From Lederbergia citri (GTDB taxonomy: Bacteria; Bacillota; Bacilli; Bacillales; Bacillaceae_C): a DNA stretch of 64,000 bases. The stretch's first letter is position 1. Each line of letters opens with the position of its first letter. The notes under the pieces were generated by a model that had not been told where the DNA came from, ran no database searches, and was given only the letters and a program-made list of their open reading frames with translations. The DNA lies in assembly GCF_018343625.1 (NCBI RefSeq), contig NZ_JAGYPG010000001.1, positions 478,342-542,341 of the forward strand, in the 5' to 3' direction. The translations under genes and the position numbers were made by a program. Below, piece after piece: positions 1 through 9,223 of this stretch.

Positions 1-2470
1 GTTAAATCAATTAGACGGCACGATTGAAGATACAATTGAATCTTTAAAAAGTGATTATATTGAAGTTCTTAATGAGCAAGCTTCTGCCAAAAATGAAATG
101 CAATATTTAGAACAGCAGCTAAATCAGCAAATTGCCCGAAGCAATCGTTTAGATGGGGAAAATGAGAAATTTATAGAGGAAAGAAGCCATATTGCCAGCC
201 AACTTTCAAATAAGATGGAAGAAGTGCAATTGTTAGAAACAGAAATTGCAAAACAATTAGACCAATTTAATGAAGCAAAGAAAAACATTGAATCTCTGAA
301 AGAGCACCTAGACAAACAGACATCTATGCTCAATCAAGCGAATCAGTTTATCCAAAAGGCACAATCTCGAAAAGAAGCATTAGAAGAAATGGAAGATGAT
401 TATACCGGCTTTTTCCAAGGTGTCAAAGAAGTATTGAGAGCCAAAGATAATACTTTGCAAGGAATTGAAGGTGCTATTCTTGAACTAATACAAGTTCCCA
501 AAGAGTATGCTAAAGCAATTGAAATTGCCCTTGGCGGCTCGATGCAAAACATTGTCGTCAAAACAGAAAAAGATGCAAGGGAAGCCATTCAATTTTTGAA
601 AAGAAAACAGTTTGGCAGGGCAACTTTTTTACCTTTAAATACAATTAAGGAAAAGAGCATACAGCCAAGTCAAGAAGCAATTGTTGCTGCCCATCCATCT
701 TTTATTGGGATAGCCTCTAATCTTGTGAAATTTCAAAGTGACCATGCTCCTGCCATAAATAGTCTTCTAGGGAATATTATCATTTCCAGAGATTTAGCAG
801 GTGCTAACCAGATGGCAAAATTATTACACCATCGTTATAGAATTGTCAGCTTAGATGGTGATGTAGTAAATCCGGGCGGTTCTATGACAGGCGGGGCTTC
901 AAAACAATCAACCAGCTCATTACTCGGTCGTAAAAGTGAACTGGAAGATTTAAAACATAAGCTAGAAGAGATGAAGGAAAAAACAGCCGTCTTGCAAGAA
1001 TCTTGGGACAAAGCGAGAAAAAGTCTCACCGATGAAGAGAATCTACTAGAATCTATTCGTTCAAAAGGTGAGGAGCTTCGTATTAAACAAAGGGAAGCCG
1101 AGTCAGCACTTGTTCAAATCGAGATCAATAAAAAGAATGTGGATGATCGACTTGCCGTTTATGATCTTGAAACATCAGAGCTAAAGACAGAAAAAAATAA
1201 AATTAACGAAAGAATTAATGCGCTCTCTGAAATTATTTCGACTTGTGAAGATAAAATTCAGTCGTTAAATGATAGGATTGAACGATTAACAGCTCAGAGA
1301 AATAATGAAAGACTATCTAAGGATTCGTTGGCAAAAGAAATTACAGACTTATCCTCATTGCTGGCAGTTGCAAGAGAACAATTATCATCTTCACGCAATG
1401 CTTTTCATTCACTAAATCAAGAATTAACGGAATTGGAAACTCAAAAGAATGCTTTAGTGGATGATCTTCAATGGCTTGAAAATGAAATGACAGGTCATCA
1501 TTCCACTGAAGACGAGCTTGTGGAAGAAACTGAAAAGACAAAAATAGAAAAAGAAGCAACAGAACAAAAATTATCTGAACAGCGTGAAGAAAGACTTCAA
1601 TTGCAAATTTCGATTGAACAGAGCGATGCAGAGCTTAAAGAGTTAAAAAGGATATATAGTGGCATCAACGTAATGCTTAAAAATGAAGAAGTAAAGAGTA
1701 ATCGTCTCGATGTTGAACTCGATAATCTCTTAAATAAATTAAGAGAAGAATATGAGTTGTCTTATGAAGGCGCGAAAGAAAAATATTCCTTATCTTTGCC
1801 GGTAGAAGAAACGAGGACGAAAGTAAAGCTTATTAAAATTGAAATCTCAGAACTAGGAACTGTAAATATGGGAGCGATTGAAGAATATGACAGGGTATAT
1901 GAAAGATATCATTTTCTTCAAGAGCAGCAATCTGACTTAACGAATGCTAAGGACCAATTATTCCAAGTGATGGACGAAATGGATAGTGAAATGGAAAAAA
2001 GGTTCAGCATGACATTCTTTGATATTCAAAGTGAATTTGAAGGTGTATTTAAAGCTCTGTTCGGCGGTGGAAGAGCGGAATTAACCCTTACAAATCCAGA
2101 CGATATGTTAAATACCGGAGTCGACATCGTTGCTCAGCCTCCTGGGAAAAAACTGCAAAATTTAAGTCTTCTTTCCGGAGGAGAACGCTCTCTGACTGCA
2201 ATCGCACTATTATTTTCGATTTTGAAAATCCGTCCCGTTCCTTTTTGTATACTTGATGAAGTGGAAGCGGCTCTAGATGAAGCAAATGTTCAACGATTTA
2301 GCCATTACTTGAATGAATTTAGCAAGGAAACACAGTTTATTGTTATTACCCATAGACAAGGGACGATGCAGGGTGCAGATGTTCTATACGGTGTAACGAT
2401 GCAAGAATCCGGCGTATCCAAAATCGTTTCGGTCAAGCTGGAAAAAACGAAGGAAATGGTACAAATATAA
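1..2470 (+). CDS. smc: Chromosome segregation ATPase SMC (3' part; 5' end outside window)
   Basis: The reading frame is open from base 2, so the N-terminal ATPase half and part of the first coiled coil lie outside the window; about 822 residues remain of a family length near 1,190. Visible in order: a Lys/Glu/Gln-rich coiled coil, a globular hinge around nt 400-900 ending in a Gly-rich GGSMTGGASK segment, the returning coiled coil, and the C-terminal head with the ABC signature LSGGE followed by the Walker B segment CILDEVEAALDE. SMC dimers with ScpA/ScpB condense and segregate the chromosome origin region. ftsY follows 19 bases downstream, as in B. subtilis, suggesting one operon. Confidence 0.97.
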   Translation, partial: LNQLDGTIEDTIESLKSDYIEVLNEQASAKNEMQYLEQQLNQQIARSNRLDGENEKFIEERSHIASQLSNKMEEVQLLETEIAKQLDQFNEAKKNIESLKEHLDKQTSMLNQANQFIQKAQSRKEALEEMEDDYTGFFQGVKEVLRAKDNTLQGIEGAILELIQVPKEYAKAIEIALGGSMQNIVVKTEKDAREAIQFLKRKQFGRATFLPLNTIKEKSIQPSQEAIVAAHPSFIGIASNLVKFQSDHAPAINSLLGNIIISRDLAGANQMAKLLHHRYRIVSLDGDVVNPGGSMTGGASKQSTSSLLGRKSELEDLKHKLEEMKEKTAVLQESWDKARKSLTDEENLLESIRSKGEELRIKQREAESALVQIEINKKNVDDRLAVYDLETSELKTEKNKINERINALSEIISTCEDKIQSLNDRIERLTAQRNNERLSKDSLAKEITDLSSLLAVAREQLSSSRNAFHSLNQELTELETQKNALVDDLQWLENEMTGHHSTEDELVEETEKTKIEKEATEQKLSEQREERLQLQISIEQSDAELKELKRIYSGINVMLKNEEVKSNRLDVELDNLLNKLREEYELSYEGAKEKYSLSLPVEETRTKVKLIKIEISELGTVNMGAIEEYDRVYERYHFLQEQQSDLTNAKDQLFQVMDEMDSEMEKRFSMTFFDIQSEFEGVFKALFGGGRAELTLTNPDDMLNTGVDIVAQPPGKKLQNLSLLSGGERSLTAIALLFSILKIRPVPFCILDEVEAALDEANVQRFSHYLNEFSKETQFIVITHRQGTMQGADVLYGVTMQESGVSKIVSVKLEKTKEMVQI

Positions 2471-2489
2471 TGAATCGAGGTTGTGTAAC

Positions 2490-3485
2490 GTGAGTTTTTT
2501 AAAAAAATTAAAAGAAAAATTCACTTCATCTACTGATCAAGTCTCATCTAAATTTAAAGATGGACTGGCAAAAACAAGAAGTCAATTCTCAGGGAAAATA
2601 AATGATCTCGTATCACGATATCGAAAAGTGGATGAAGAATTTTTTGAAGAGCTTGAAGAAATCCTAATTCAAGCTGATGTTGGCTTTGAAACAGTAATGG
2701 AAATAGTGGAACAACTAAAAACTGAGGTAAAGAAAAGAAATATAAAAGATCCGGCAGATATTCAATCCGTCATCTCTGAAAAATTAGTCGAAATTTATGA
2801 ATCTGGAGATGAAAAGTCAAATCAATTAAATCTCCAAGATGAAGGATTAACTGTTATTTTAGTTGTAGGAGTAAATGGAGTCGGAAAAACAACGACTATT
2901 GGGAAGCTCTCCCATAAGCTGAAACAAGATGGAAAAAAAGTTATGCTTGCAGCTGGGGATACGTTTAGAGCCGGTGCCATTGAACAATTGGAAGTATGGG
3001 GAGAACGTGTTGGAGTTGATGTCATTAAACAAGCTGAAGGCTCTGACCCCGCCGCTGTTATGTATGATGCTTTACAAGCGGCGAAATCTCGCAATGTAGA
3101 TGTATTGCTCTGCGATACGGCTGGCAGATTGCAAAATAAAGTAAACTTAATGAAAGAATTAGAGAAGGTAAAGCGCGTCATTGAGCGAGAAGTTCCTGGA
3201 GCACCACATGAAGTGTTATTAGTTCTCGATGCAACGACCGGCCAAAATGCCTTAATACAAGCGAAAACCTTTAAAGAAGCTGTTCGTGTAAGTGGAATTG
3301 TATTGTCAAAGCTTGACGGTACAGCAAAAGGCGGAATTGTACTTGCCATTAGAAATGAATTAGACATTCCTGTAAAGTTTGTTGGACTTGGGGAAAAAAT
3401 GGACGACCTTCAAGAATTCGATGCGGAAAAATATGTATACGGACTTTTTTCGGATGCTATAGAATCTTCAGAAGACCTAGATTAA
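2490..3485 (+). CDS. ftsY: Signal recognition particle receptor FtsY
   Basis: SRP receptor GTPase of about 331 aa that docks the Ffh-ribosome complex at the membrane. I chose the GTG at 2490 because it sits 9 bases after a GAGG motif and gives the family N-terminus [11 protein letters not shown]; a TTG at 2481 would add MCN without a ribosome site. The P-loop [10 protein letters not shown] is near residue 127, DTAGR near 209, and TKLDG-type motif appears as [10 protein letters not shown]. It is the short Bacillus form, without the long acidic A domain of E. coli FtsY. It follows smc closely, and ylxM-ffh, its partners in targeting, come next from their own promoter. Confidence 0.97.
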   Translation: MSFLKKLKEKFTSSTDQVSSKFKDGLAKTRSQFSGKINDLVSRYRKVDEEFFEELEEILIQADVGFETVMEIVEQLKTEVKKRNIKDPADIQSVISEKLVEIYESGDEKSNQLNLQDEGLTVILVVGVNGVGKTTTIGKLSHKLKQDGKKVMLAAGDTFRAGAIEQLEVWGERVGVDVIKQAEGSDPAAVMYDALQAAKSRNVDVLLCDTAGRLQNKVNLMKELEKVKRVIEREVPGAPHEVLLVLDATTGQNALIQAKTFKEAVRVSGIVLSKLDGTAKGGIVLAIRNELDIPVKFVGLGEKMDDLQEFDAEKYVYGLFSDAIESSEDLD

Positions 3486-3508
3486 TTCTCGTGATAAAAC
3501 TAGGAATG

Positions 3509-3537
3509 TTGACTTTTATAAAATAGAAATGTATGAT
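3509..3537 (+). promoter_or_regulatory. SigA-type promoter for ylxM-ffh
   Basis: TTGACT at 3509-3514, a 17-base spacer, and TATGAT at 3532-3537. It lies 40 bases upstream of the ylxM start, in the ftsY-ylxM gap. Both hexamers are one mismatch from consensus, so ylxM-ffh can be transcribed independently of smc-ftsY. Read from sequence only. Confidence 0.7.
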
Positions 3538-3576
3538 TTGGGTGTAAAGGATTTTAACTTAACAAGGGGGATTAAT

Positions 3577-3915
3577 ATGACAATGCTAGAGAAAACAACG
3601 CGCATTAATTATTTGTTTGATTTTTATCAAGCGTTGTTGACTCCTAAGCAACGCAGTTATATGTCCCTATATTATTTGGATGATCTTTCACTTGGTGAAA
3701 TTGCGGATGAGTATGAGGTAAGCCGTCAGGCAGTGTACGACAATATTAAGCGCACGGAAGCCATGCTGGAGGAATATGAAGAAAAACTGCAGTTGTTTCA
3801 CAAATTTCTAGAGCGCGGTAATATTATCGAGCAAATGGAAAAATGTTTGAGAGATAATGAATTAGACAGTACCAAGTTAGGGAAATATTTGGTATTGCTT
3901 AAGGAATTGGATTAG
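3577..3915 (+). CDS. ylxM: YlxM, HTH protein associated with the SRP pathway
   Basis: Small (112 aa) helix-turn-helix protein encoded immediately before ffh, the usual arrangement in Firmicutes. ATG 3577 follows the GGGGG run at 3566-3570 by 6 bases and gives [14 protein letters not shown]; an in-frame start at 3529 has no ribosome site. The HTH is [20 protein letters not shown], about residues 41-60, resembling sigma-factor region 4. In streptococci and Bacillus the family has been linked to SRP function (YlxM binds SRP components), but its exact role remains unclear. The gap to ffh is 11 bases, so the two are very probably co-transcribed. Confidence 0.92.
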   Translation: MTMLEKTTRINYLFDFYQALLTPKQRSYMSLYYLDDLSLGEIADEYEVSRQAVYDNIKRTEAMLEEYEEKLQLFHKFLERGNIIEQMEKCLRDNELDSTKLGKYLVLLKELD

Positions 3916-3926
3916 GGGGCGGCAAA

Positions 3927-5273
3927 ATGGCATTTGAAGGATTAGCCGACCGGTTGCAAGCGACAATGCAAAAAATCCGGGGTAAAGGAAAAGTATCGGA
4001 AGCTGACGTGAAAGCAATGATGCGTGAAGTTCGTCTTGCATTGCTTGAAGCGGATGTTAATTTCAAGGTCGTTAAGCAATTTATTTCTAAAGTAAGCGAG
4101 AGGGCTGTTGGCCAAGAGGTAATGAAAAGCCTCACACCCGGCCAACAAGTCATAAAAGTCGTTAAGGAAGAACTGACAGAGTTAATGGGTGGCGAACAAA
4201 GCAAAATTGCTGTTGCCAATCGCCCACCTACTGTCATTATGATGTCAGGACTTCAAGGTGCCGGTAAAACAACGACTACAGGAAAATTGGCCAACTTATT
4301 GCGAAAGAAATTCAATAGAAAGCCGCTTCTTGTTGCTGCTGATATTTACCGTCCAGCTGCGATTAAACAGTTGGAGACATTAGGTAAACAGTTGGACTTA
4401 CCTGTTTTTTCTTTAGGTGACAAAGTAAGTCCAGTCGAAATTGCACGTCAGGCAATCGAAAAGGCAAAAGAGGATCATCTTGATTATGTTCTCATTGATA
4501 CTGCGGGTAGACTTCATATTGATGAAGAATTGATGGGTGAACTGAAAGAAATTAAGGAAGTTGCAAAACCTGATGAAATTTTTCTAGTAGTCGATGCGAT
4601 GACTGGTCAAGACGCAGTAAATGTCGCCCAAAGCTTTAATGAACAACTTGAAATTACCGGAGTGGTTTTGACTAAACTCGACGGAGATACACGTGGTGGT
4701 GCGGCATTATCTATTCGTTCCGTTGCTGAAAAGCCTATAAAGTTTGTTGGGATGGGCGAAAAAATGGATGCATTAGAGCCTTTCCATCCAGAGCGAATGG
4801 CTTCTAGGATTCTCGGAATGGGTGATGTGCTTACCTTAATTGAAAAAGCCCAAGCTAATGTAGATGAGGAAAAAGCAAAAGAGTTGGAACAAAAGTTCCG
4901 TACAGCTTCTTTTACATTGGATGATTTTCTCGAACAATTAGGCCAAGTTAGAAATATGGGTCCTCTTGACGAGTTATTGAAAATGATGCCTGGTGCTAAT
5001 AAAATTAAAGGTATGAATAATCTGCAAGTCGATGAAAAACAAATTGGTCATGTCGAAGCAATTATTCGTTCCATGACTAAAAAGGAAAAGGAACACCCAG
5101 AAATCATAAATGCTGGAAGAAGACGTCGGATTGCCAAAGGTAGCGGCACAACTGTACAAGAGGTAAATCGCCTTCTCAAGCAGTTTGATGAAATGAAAAA
5201 AATGATGAAACAAATGACAGGTATGCAGCAAAAAGGGAAAAAGCGTGGGGGCTTTAAGCTACCATTTATGTAA
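3927..5273 (+). CDS. ffh: Signal recognition particle protein Ffh
   Basis: SRP54-type GTPase, 448 aa, that binds scRNA/4.5S RNA and signal peptides emerging from the ribosome. The N domain is followed by the G domain: P-loop GLQGAGKTTTTGKL from residue 108, DTAGR, and TKLDGDTRGG. The C-terminal M domain is methionine-rich (for example MKKMMKQMTGMQQK) and ends in basic residues, consistent with RNA and signal-sequence binding. ATG 3927 lies 5 bases after GGGGGCGG. The length is normal for Bacillus Ffh. No clear intrinsic terminator follows it; repeat DNA begins 9 bases after the stop. Confidence 0.98.
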   Translation: MAFEGLADRLQATMQKIRGKGKVSEADVKAMMREVRLALLEADVNFKVVKQFISKVSERAVGQEVMKSLTPGQQVIKVVKEELTELMGGEQSKIAVANRPPTVIMMSGLQGAGKTTTTGKLANLLRKKFNRKPLLVAADIYRPAAIKQLETLGKQLDLPVFSLGDKVSPVEIARQAIEKAKEDHLDYVLIDTAGRLHIDEELMGELKEIKEVAKPDEIFLVVDAMTGQDAVNVAQSFNEQLEITGVVLTKLDGDTRGGAALSIRSVAEKPIKFVGMGEKMDALEPFHPERMASRILGMGDVLTLIEKAQANVDEEKAKELEQKFRTASFTLDDFLEQLGQVRNMGPLDELLKMMPGANKIKGMNNLQVDEKQIGHVEAIIRSMTKKEKEHPEIINAGRRRRIAKGSGTTVQEVNRLLKQFDEMKKMMKQMTGMQQKGKKRGGFKLPFM

Positions 5274-5281
5274 TATTTTTA

Positions 5282-5405
5282 TGTCTAGCTGCAGGCGCCA
5301 GCGGCTTGAGGTCAAATAACCTGGGCCAATAAACTCAAAGAGCAGACTTTTTGCTTCTTAGAATATTTGCTTGTCGCCGATAATCGCGCGCCTTGCGCTT
5401 TTCGT
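5282..5405 (+). repeat. Family A intergenic repeat, copy 1 (short form)
   Basis: Begins TGTCTAGCTGCAGGCGCC and ends GCGCCTTGCGCTTTTCGTT, with an internal AGGTCAAATAACCT that recurs in the copy near 22.7 kb. GGCGCC near the start and GGCGC/GCGCC near the end give the element inverted ends. It abuts copy 2 directly. No ORF or RNA family recognised. Strand assignment is only that on which the TGTCTAGCT end comes first. Confidence 0.6.
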
Positions 5406-5562
5406 TGTCTAGCTCCAGCGCCTATCGACTAGCAAACTTCTTGTCCTTCTCCCTACGATAAGTCAACTTCGATTCGTCCTATTGGACTCATCGTGTTTCC
5501 TTTATCTCAGTCTAAGGCCCGAAGTTTGTACGTCGATGAGCAAGGCGCATACGCTTTTCGTA
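5406..5562 (+). repeat. Family A intergenic repeat, copy 2
   Basis: Starts TGTCTAGCTCCAGCGCC and ends AAGGCGCATACGCTTTTCG. Shares with the copies at 14,771 and 18,381 the words GACTAGCAAAC, AAGTCAAC, CGTGTTTCC, TATCTCAGTC and GTACGTCG in the same order. Together with copy 1 it fills most of the 374-base gap between ffh and rpsP (5274-5647). The rest of that gap is the rpsP promoter region. Confidence 0.7.
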
Positions 5563-5580
5563 ACTGTTAAGAAAAAATAC

Positions 5581-5613
5581 TTTACAAACAAATATAACAT
5601 CTGTTATTATACT
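5581..5613 (+). promoter_or_regulatory. Probable promoter of rpsP
   Basis: TTTACA at 5581-5586 with TATTAT at 5605-5610 (18-base spacer); an overlapping TATACT at 5608-5613 is an alternative -10. It lies just after the repeat pair and about 35 bases upstream of the rpsP start, so expression of the ribosomal gene does not depend on ffh read-through. Moderate match to the SigA consensus. Confidence 0.5.
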
Positions 5614-5647
5614 ATCTTGTGTGAAACTATTCGGAGGTGCTATTAAA

Positions 5648-5920
5648 ATGGCAGTAAAAATTCGTTTAAAACGTATGGGAGCAAAAAAATCTCCTTTCTA
5701 TCGTATCGTTGTAGCTGATGCTCGTTCTCCACGTGACGGACGCATCATTGAAGAAATTGGAACATATAATCCAATCTCTCAACCAGCTCAAGTAGCAATT
5801 AATGAAGAAACAGCATTAAAATGGCTTAAAGATGGTGCAAAACCTTCTGACACAGTCCGCAACTTATTTTCTAAGCAAGGCATCTTGGAAAAATTCCATA
5901 ACGCTAAGAATAGTAAGTAA
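5648..5920 (+). CDS. rpsP: 30S ribosomal protein S16
   Basis: S16, 90 aa, the exact usual length in Bacillus; a basic protein that stabilises 16S rRNA folding during 30S assembly. ATG 5648 follows GGAGGTG with 7-8 bases between and gives [16 protein letters not shown], the family N-terminus; a GTG at 5621 would add nine unconserved residues. Conserved internal words include [16 protein letters not shown] and [11 protein letters not shown]. It heads the rpsP-khpA-ylqD-rimM-trmD-rplS cluster of small-subunit and tRNA maturation genes. Confidence 0.98.
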   Translation: MAVKIRLKRMGAKKSPFYRIVVADARSPRDGRIIEEIGTYNPISQPAQVAINEETALKWLKDGAKPSDTVRNLFSKQGILEKFHNAKNSK

Positions 5921-5931
5921 TTGTGATAGTC

Positions 5932-6165
5932 ATGAAAAAGCTAATTTTGTCGATTGTAAAGCCGATTGTTGATTATCCCGATGATGTTCGGGTACGTGAA
6001 GTAGAAGAAGATCAGCGAATTACTTACCACCTTTCTGTTCACGAAAAAGATATAGGAAAAGTAATAGGAAGACATGGTAGAGTTGCAAAAGCAATTAGGA
6101 CAGTAGTCTATGCCGCAGCAGGATTAAAACAACATAAGAAGGTTTACATGGAAATCGACGAATAG
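5932..6165 (+). CDS. khpA: KH-domain RNA-binding protein KhpA (YlqC)
   Basis: A small single-KH-domain protein of about 77 aa. The KH signature GKVIGRHGR lies near residues 43-51. KhpA proteins bind RNA, often with KhpB/Jag, and affect cell division and envelope genes in streptococci. The start is ambiguous: GTG 5923 and ATG 5932 are both in frame, neither has a strong ribosome site, and translation is probably coupled to rpsP 11 bases upstream. ATG 5932 gives the family-like MKKLILSIVKPIVDYPDDV. A strong terminator overlaps the stop codon. Confidence 0.9.
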   Translation: MKKLILSIVKPIVDYPDDVRVREVEEDQRITYHLSVHEKDIGKVIGRHGRVAKAIRTVVYAAAGLKQHKKVYMEIDE

Positions 6166-6191
6166 GGAGGCAGCATACCTCCCTTTTTTGT
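6164..6191 (+). terminator. Intrinsic terminator after khpA
   Basis: AGGGAGG and CCTCCCT arms around CAGCATA, followed by a T-run (TTTTTTG). The left arm begins within the khpA stop codon. It closes the rpsP-khpA transcript, at least partly, ahead of ylqD. Confidence 0.85.
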
Positions 6192-6237
6192 TTATACTTA
6201 TATGACTTTAATAAAGATATAGATGAATTTCTTGATA

Positions 6238-6279
6238 TGTTGATTGTAGCGTAAAGTGAGTGCCGCGCACGCAAATCAA
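6238..6279 (+). repeat. Family B repeat remnant (internally deleted)
   Basis: Reads as the 5' end TGTTGATTGTAGCGTAAA joined to a 3' end GTGAGTGCCGCGCACGC followed by AAATCAA. These match the two ends of the longer family B copy at 52,102-52,190 (GTTGATTGGAGTGAAAGG ... GAGTGCC ... GGAATCAAC), with the middle missing. Located between the khpA terminator and ylqD. Confidence 0.45.
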
Positions 6280-6320
6280 AGGGCTAATTACATATAAAAG
6301 ACTCTCGGAGGATGATAATG

Positions 6321-6713
6321 ATGAGAATTCTCCAAACCGTATCTGTTAAACAGGTATTAACGGAAATGAGCAAGTATAAACTACTAAAAAAATATAAAGA
6401 TAATAAACAACAGCTGAAAAAGGAATGCGAGCAGCTCCTCTTTGAGATGAAAAAATTAGATAGAACCCGAAAATACACTCCTGCTGGTTTGAAAAGTCAA
6501 TTTGACAAAGAGATTGATATTCGAAAAGAAAAAATAAAGCTGATTGACTTTCAAATTGAACAGCTTGATTTGCTACCACTCGGAAGTGAGCTTAATGATC
6601 AAGACGTACAAGCCCTAATTGATATAAAAGTCGGAGATAATTGGGAAGAAGTTACAAAAGGAAAAACAATTATTATTAAAGATGGTACCATCATAGAAAT
6701 TCGGGAGAGGTGA
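6321..6713 (+). CDS. ylqD: YlqD family protein, function unknown
   Basis: Conserved Bacillus protein, about 130 aa, always found between khpA and rimM. ATG 6321 is 9 bases from GGAGG (6307-6311) and gives [15 protein letters not shown], matching family N-termini; ATG 6318 (spacing 6) is equally possible. The first two thirds are a charged coiled coil ([20 protein letters not shown]). The C-terminal part ([19 protein letters not shown]) looks like a small beta domain, resembling a PRC-type or RNA-contacting fold. I know of no assigned function. Context points to ribosome or RNA maturation. Confidence 0.88.
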   Translation: MRILQTVSVKQVLTEMSKYKLLKKYKDNKQQLKKECEQLLFEMKKLDRTRKYTPAGLKSQFDKEIDIRKEKIKLIDFQIEQLDLLPLGSELNDQDVQALIDIKVGDNWEEVTKGKTIIIKDGTIIEIRER

Positions 6714-6717
6714 GGTT

Positions 6718-7233
6718 ATGAATTGGTTTAATGTAGGGAAAATCGTAAACACTCACGGGATAAAAGGTGAAGTGAGAGTCATTTCTAAAACAGATTTTCC
6801 GGAAGAACGATATTCTCCTGGTAGCACACTTTATCTTTTTTTGCCGAAGACAAAAGAACCTATCGAACTTATTGTAAAAAGCCATCGCACACATAAAAAT
6901 TTTGATCTTTTAACTTTCGAAAATTATTTCAACATAAATGATGTAGAGCCATTTAAAGATGGGATATTAAAAGTTTCAGAAGAGCAGTTAAATGATTTGT
7001 CTGAAGGCGAATACTATTTTTATGAAATTATCGGATGCACCGTCGTTACGGAAGATGAGGAAGAAATAGGCGTAGTAAAAGAAATTCTCACTCCAGGTGC
7101 AAACGATGTTTGGGTTGTTAAAGGGAAGGATGGCAAAGAGCTGCTTATTCCTTATATTGATGATGTAGTCATTGATATTTCGGTGGAAAATAAAAGAATA
7201 ATCATTAATCCAATTGAAGGGCTACTTGAATAA
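6718..7233 (+). CDS. rimM: 16S rRNA processing/maturation protein RimM
   Basis: RimM, 171 aa, assists 30S head maturation and binds S19. The N-terminal beta barrel begins [20 protein letters not shown], with the hallmark [15 protein letters not shown]; the C-terminal PRC barrel contains the conserved [15 protein letters not shown] 6718 follows GAGAGGTGAGG. It starts 4 bases after ylqD stops and overlaps trmD by one base (TAATG), so rimM and trmD are translationally coupled, as in most bacteria. Confidence 0.97.
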   Translation: MNWFNVGKIVNTHGIKGEVRVISKTDFPEERYSPGSTLYLFLPKTKEPIELIVKSHRTHKNFDLLTFENYFNINDVEPFKDGILKVSEEQLNDLSEGEYYFYEIIGCTVVTEDEEEIGVVKEILTPGANDVWVVKGKDGKELLIPYIDDVVIDISVENKRIIINPIEGLLE

Positions 7234-7952
7234 TGAAAATTGATATTTTAACTTTATTTCCGGATATGTTTTCAGGAGTGTTTGGATCTTCTATTTTGAA
7301 AAAAGCAGAGGAAAAAGACGCAGTAACATATAATGTCGTAAACTTTCGTGATTTCTCAAATGATAAACATCGTACCGTCGATGACTATCCTTATGGAGGG
7401 GGAGCGGGAATGGTTTTAAAGCCCCAGCCAATATTTGATGCAGTTGATTATTTAAAAAAGGATAGTAAAGTGAACCCGCGCATTATTTTGCTTTGTCCTC
7501 AAGGGGCAACTTATAATCAGAAAAAAGCAGAAGAATTGGCAAAAGAAGATCACTTAATTTTTATATGTGGACATTATGAAGGTTACGATGAACGGATAAG
7601 GGAGTACCTTATTACAGATGAAATATCGATTGGTGATTATGTTTTGACTGGCGGCGAGCTTGGTGCCATGGTTGTAATTGATTCAGTTGTACGTTTGCTT
7701 CCAGGTGTGTTAGGTAATGATGAATCACCAATTTATGATTCATTCTCTTCAGGTTTATTAGAACATCCTCACTATACACGTCCAGCCGATTTTAGAGGAA
7801 TGAAAGTCCCGGAGGTTCTTTTATCTGGGAACCATCAGAAAATTAATGAGTGGCGCGAAAACGAATCAATGGAACGAACAAAAAACAGACGCCCTGATTT
7901 GCTCGAAAAATATTTACAAGAAAAAAATAAAAAAGCGGATCCTACGGATTAA
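7233..7952 (+). CDS. trmD: tRNA (guanine-N1-)-methyltransferase TrmD
   Basis: SPOUT-class enzyme, 239 aa, making m1G37 in tRNAs with G36 using S-adenosylmethionine, which prevents +1 frameshifting. The trefoil-knot SAM site is visible as [20 protein letters not shown], and [16 protein letters not shown]. The start ATG overlaps the rimM stop by one base. Length is typical. rplS follows, but behind its own promoter and leader. Confidence 0.98.
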   Translation: MKIDILTLFPDMFSGVFGSSILKKAEEKDAVTYNVVNFRDFSNDKHRTVDDYPYGGGAGMVLKPQPIFDAVDYLKKDSKVNPRIILLCPQGATYNQKKAEELAKEDHLIFICGHYEGYDERIREYLITDEISIGDYVLTGGELGAMVVIDSVVRLLPGVLGNDESPIYDSFSSGLLEHPHYTRPADFRGMKVPEVLLSGNHQKINEWRENESMERTKNRRPDLLEKYLQEKNKKADPTD

Positions 7953-7971
7953 AAATTCCTGAAAGATACAA

Positions 7972-8000
7972 TTGCAATCAATATATGTGTATGTTAATAT
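7972..8000 (+). promoter_or_regulatory. Promoter of rplS
   Basis: TTGCAA at 7972-7977, 17-base spacer, TAATAT at 7995-8000 preceded by TG (extended -10). It lies 20 bases after trmD ends and about 100 bases before the rplS start, leaving room for a regulatory leader. Confidence 0.75.
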
Positions 8001-8002
8001 AG

Positions 8003-8095
8003 TTTTTGTGGCTATGGCTTATTAGCCTTTTTAAGCCTGTAACAACGGTGTTCCGCTGCATGTTTGCTGTTTGCAAGAGCGTCGGTTGGAAGGAG
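8003..8095 (+). ncRNA. Probable L19 leader (autoregulatory 5' UTR of rplS)
   Basis: About 95 untranslated bases separate the promoter from rplS. They contain GTGGCTATGGCTTATTAGCC, where GGCT pairs with AGCC, then GTAACAACGGTGTTCCGC, and end with AAGAGCGTCGGTTGGAAGGAG, which carries the Shine-Dalgarno. Placement, length and these words fit my memory of the L19 leader family of Bacilli, in which free L19 protein represses its own mRNA. I could not run a covariance search. Confidence 0.65.
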
Positions 8096-8104
8096 ATGAA
8101 TACG

Positions 8105-8449
8105 ATGCACAAAATTATTGAAGAAATTACTAAAGAACAACTTCGCAATGATCTTCCAGCTTTTCGCCCTGGTGATACTGTTCGTGTCCATGTTAAAGTA
8201 GTAGAAGGTACACGTGAGAGAATCCAGTTATTCGAAGGGTTGGTCATTAAGCGCCGTGGGGGCGGAATTAGTGAAACATTCACTGTCCGTAAAATCTCTT
8301 ATGGTGTTGGAGTTGAGCGTACATTCCCTGTACACACTCCAAGAATTGCGAAACTTGAAGTAGTGCGTCGCGGTAAAGTTCGCCGTGCGAAACTTTACTA
8401 TCTACGTAAATTACGTGGAAAAGCAGCTCGTATCAAAGAAATTCGATAA
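8105..8449 (+). CDS. rplS: 50S ribosomal protein L19
   Basis: L19, 114 aa, at the 30S-50S interface. I chose ATG 8105 ([14 protein letters not shown]), 9 bases after AAGGAG (8090-8095); the in-frame ATG 8096 touches the ribosome site and cannot be used. Conserved words: [36 protein letters not shown] and [16 protein letters not shown]. Ends one residue shorter than B. subtilis L19, which carries a second terminal Arg. Confidence 0.98.
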   Translation: MHKIIEEITKEQLRNDLPAFRPGDTVRVHVKVVEGTRERIQLFEGLVIKRRGGGISETFTVRKISYGVGVERTFPVHTPRIAKLEVVRRGKVRRAKLYYLRKLRGKAARIKEIR

Positions 8450-8465
8450 TCTATGTTTAAACGTT

Positions 8466-8496
8466 AAAAGGAGCTTGGTTTCAAGCTCCTTTTATT
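8466..8496 (+). terminator. Intrinsic terminator after rplS
   Basis: AAAAGGAGCTTG and CAAGCTCCTTTT arms around GTTT, with the T-run formed by the end of the right arm and TTATTC. It ends the ribosomal transcript ahead of the signal peptidase gene. Confidence 0.85.
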
Positions 8497-8660
8497 CATA
8501 TGGAGTATATTAATACTGCTATTGAATAAGAGACTAAGAAAATAGACCCATTATAAAAGATAATATATGAATTAAGTTTATTTTTCATATACAATAGTGT
8601 ATACATAAAGAAAAGCTATAATTTTGTATAGTGTAGTGATCTCTATTGGATGGTGAAACG

Positions 8661-9203
8661 ATGACTAAAGAAAAAAATGAACTATGGGAATGGACAAAGG
8701 CTCTACTGATAGCAATCGGATTGGCAGCAATTATAAGATATTTTTTATTTGCACCAATTGTAGTGGATGGATATTCAATGATGCCCACCCTACACAATGG
8801 GGACCGAATGATCGTGAATAAACTAGGAAAACCAAAGCGATTTGATATCATCGTTTTCCACGCACCTGAACAAAAAGATTATATTAAACGAGTAATTGGA
8901 TTACCAGGTGATACAGTTGAATATCGGGATGATACACTTTATATTAACGGTAAACCGTATGCAGAACCATACTTGGAGGCATATAAAAGTCAAATTCTCG
9001 AAGGGCCTTTAACGGAAGATTTCACATTAGAAGAAACTCCTGTTGGTCAAAAAACGGTACCTGAAGGTGAATTATTTGTGATGGGCGACAATCGAAGATC
9101 TAGTAAAGATAGTAGACATATTGGCTCTATCCCGTTAGAAAAAGTCATTGGTGATACGAATATTGTATATTGGCCATTTAAAGATATTAGATATGTTAAG
9201 TAG
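8661..9203 (+). CDS. lepB: Type I signal peptidase (SipS/SipT-like)
   Basis: Membrane serine protease, 180 aa, that removes signal peptides outside the cytoplasmic membrane. One N-terminal membrane segment (residues 13-31, [18 protein letters not shown]) is followed by the Ser box GYSMMPTL with nucleophile Ser39, the Lys box [11 protein letters not shown] with general base Lys76, and [12 protein letters not shown]. It is the short Gram-positive type with a single anchor. ATG 8661 is favoured; an in-frame TTG at 8646 would add MDGET, and the ribosome site is weak in both cases. B. subtilis lacks a signal peptidase at this exact position, though many related genera have one. The 167-base gap before it holds a TATAAT at 8617-8622 with no convincing -35. 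Confidence 0.95.
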   Translation: MTKEKNELWEWTKALLIAIGLAAIIRYFLFAPIVVDGYSMMPTLHNGDRMIVNKLGKPKRFDIIVFHAPEQKDYIKRVIGLPGDTVEYRDDTLYINGKPYAEPYLEAYKSQILEGPLTEDFTLEETPVGQKTVPEGELFVMGDNRRSSKDSRHIGSIPLEKVIGDTNIVYWPFKDIRYVK

Positions 9204-9223
9204 ATGGTTGGAGGCATAGATTC

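Noticed and set aside
2822..3367. 181-codon open frame on the - strand inside ftsY
   Set aside because: Shadow of the GTPase domain; composition follows the complementary codons.
5282..5562. Tandem repeat that might be a CRISPR or direct-repeat array
   Set aside because: Only two units of unequal length with differing interiors; no regular spacers and no cas genes.
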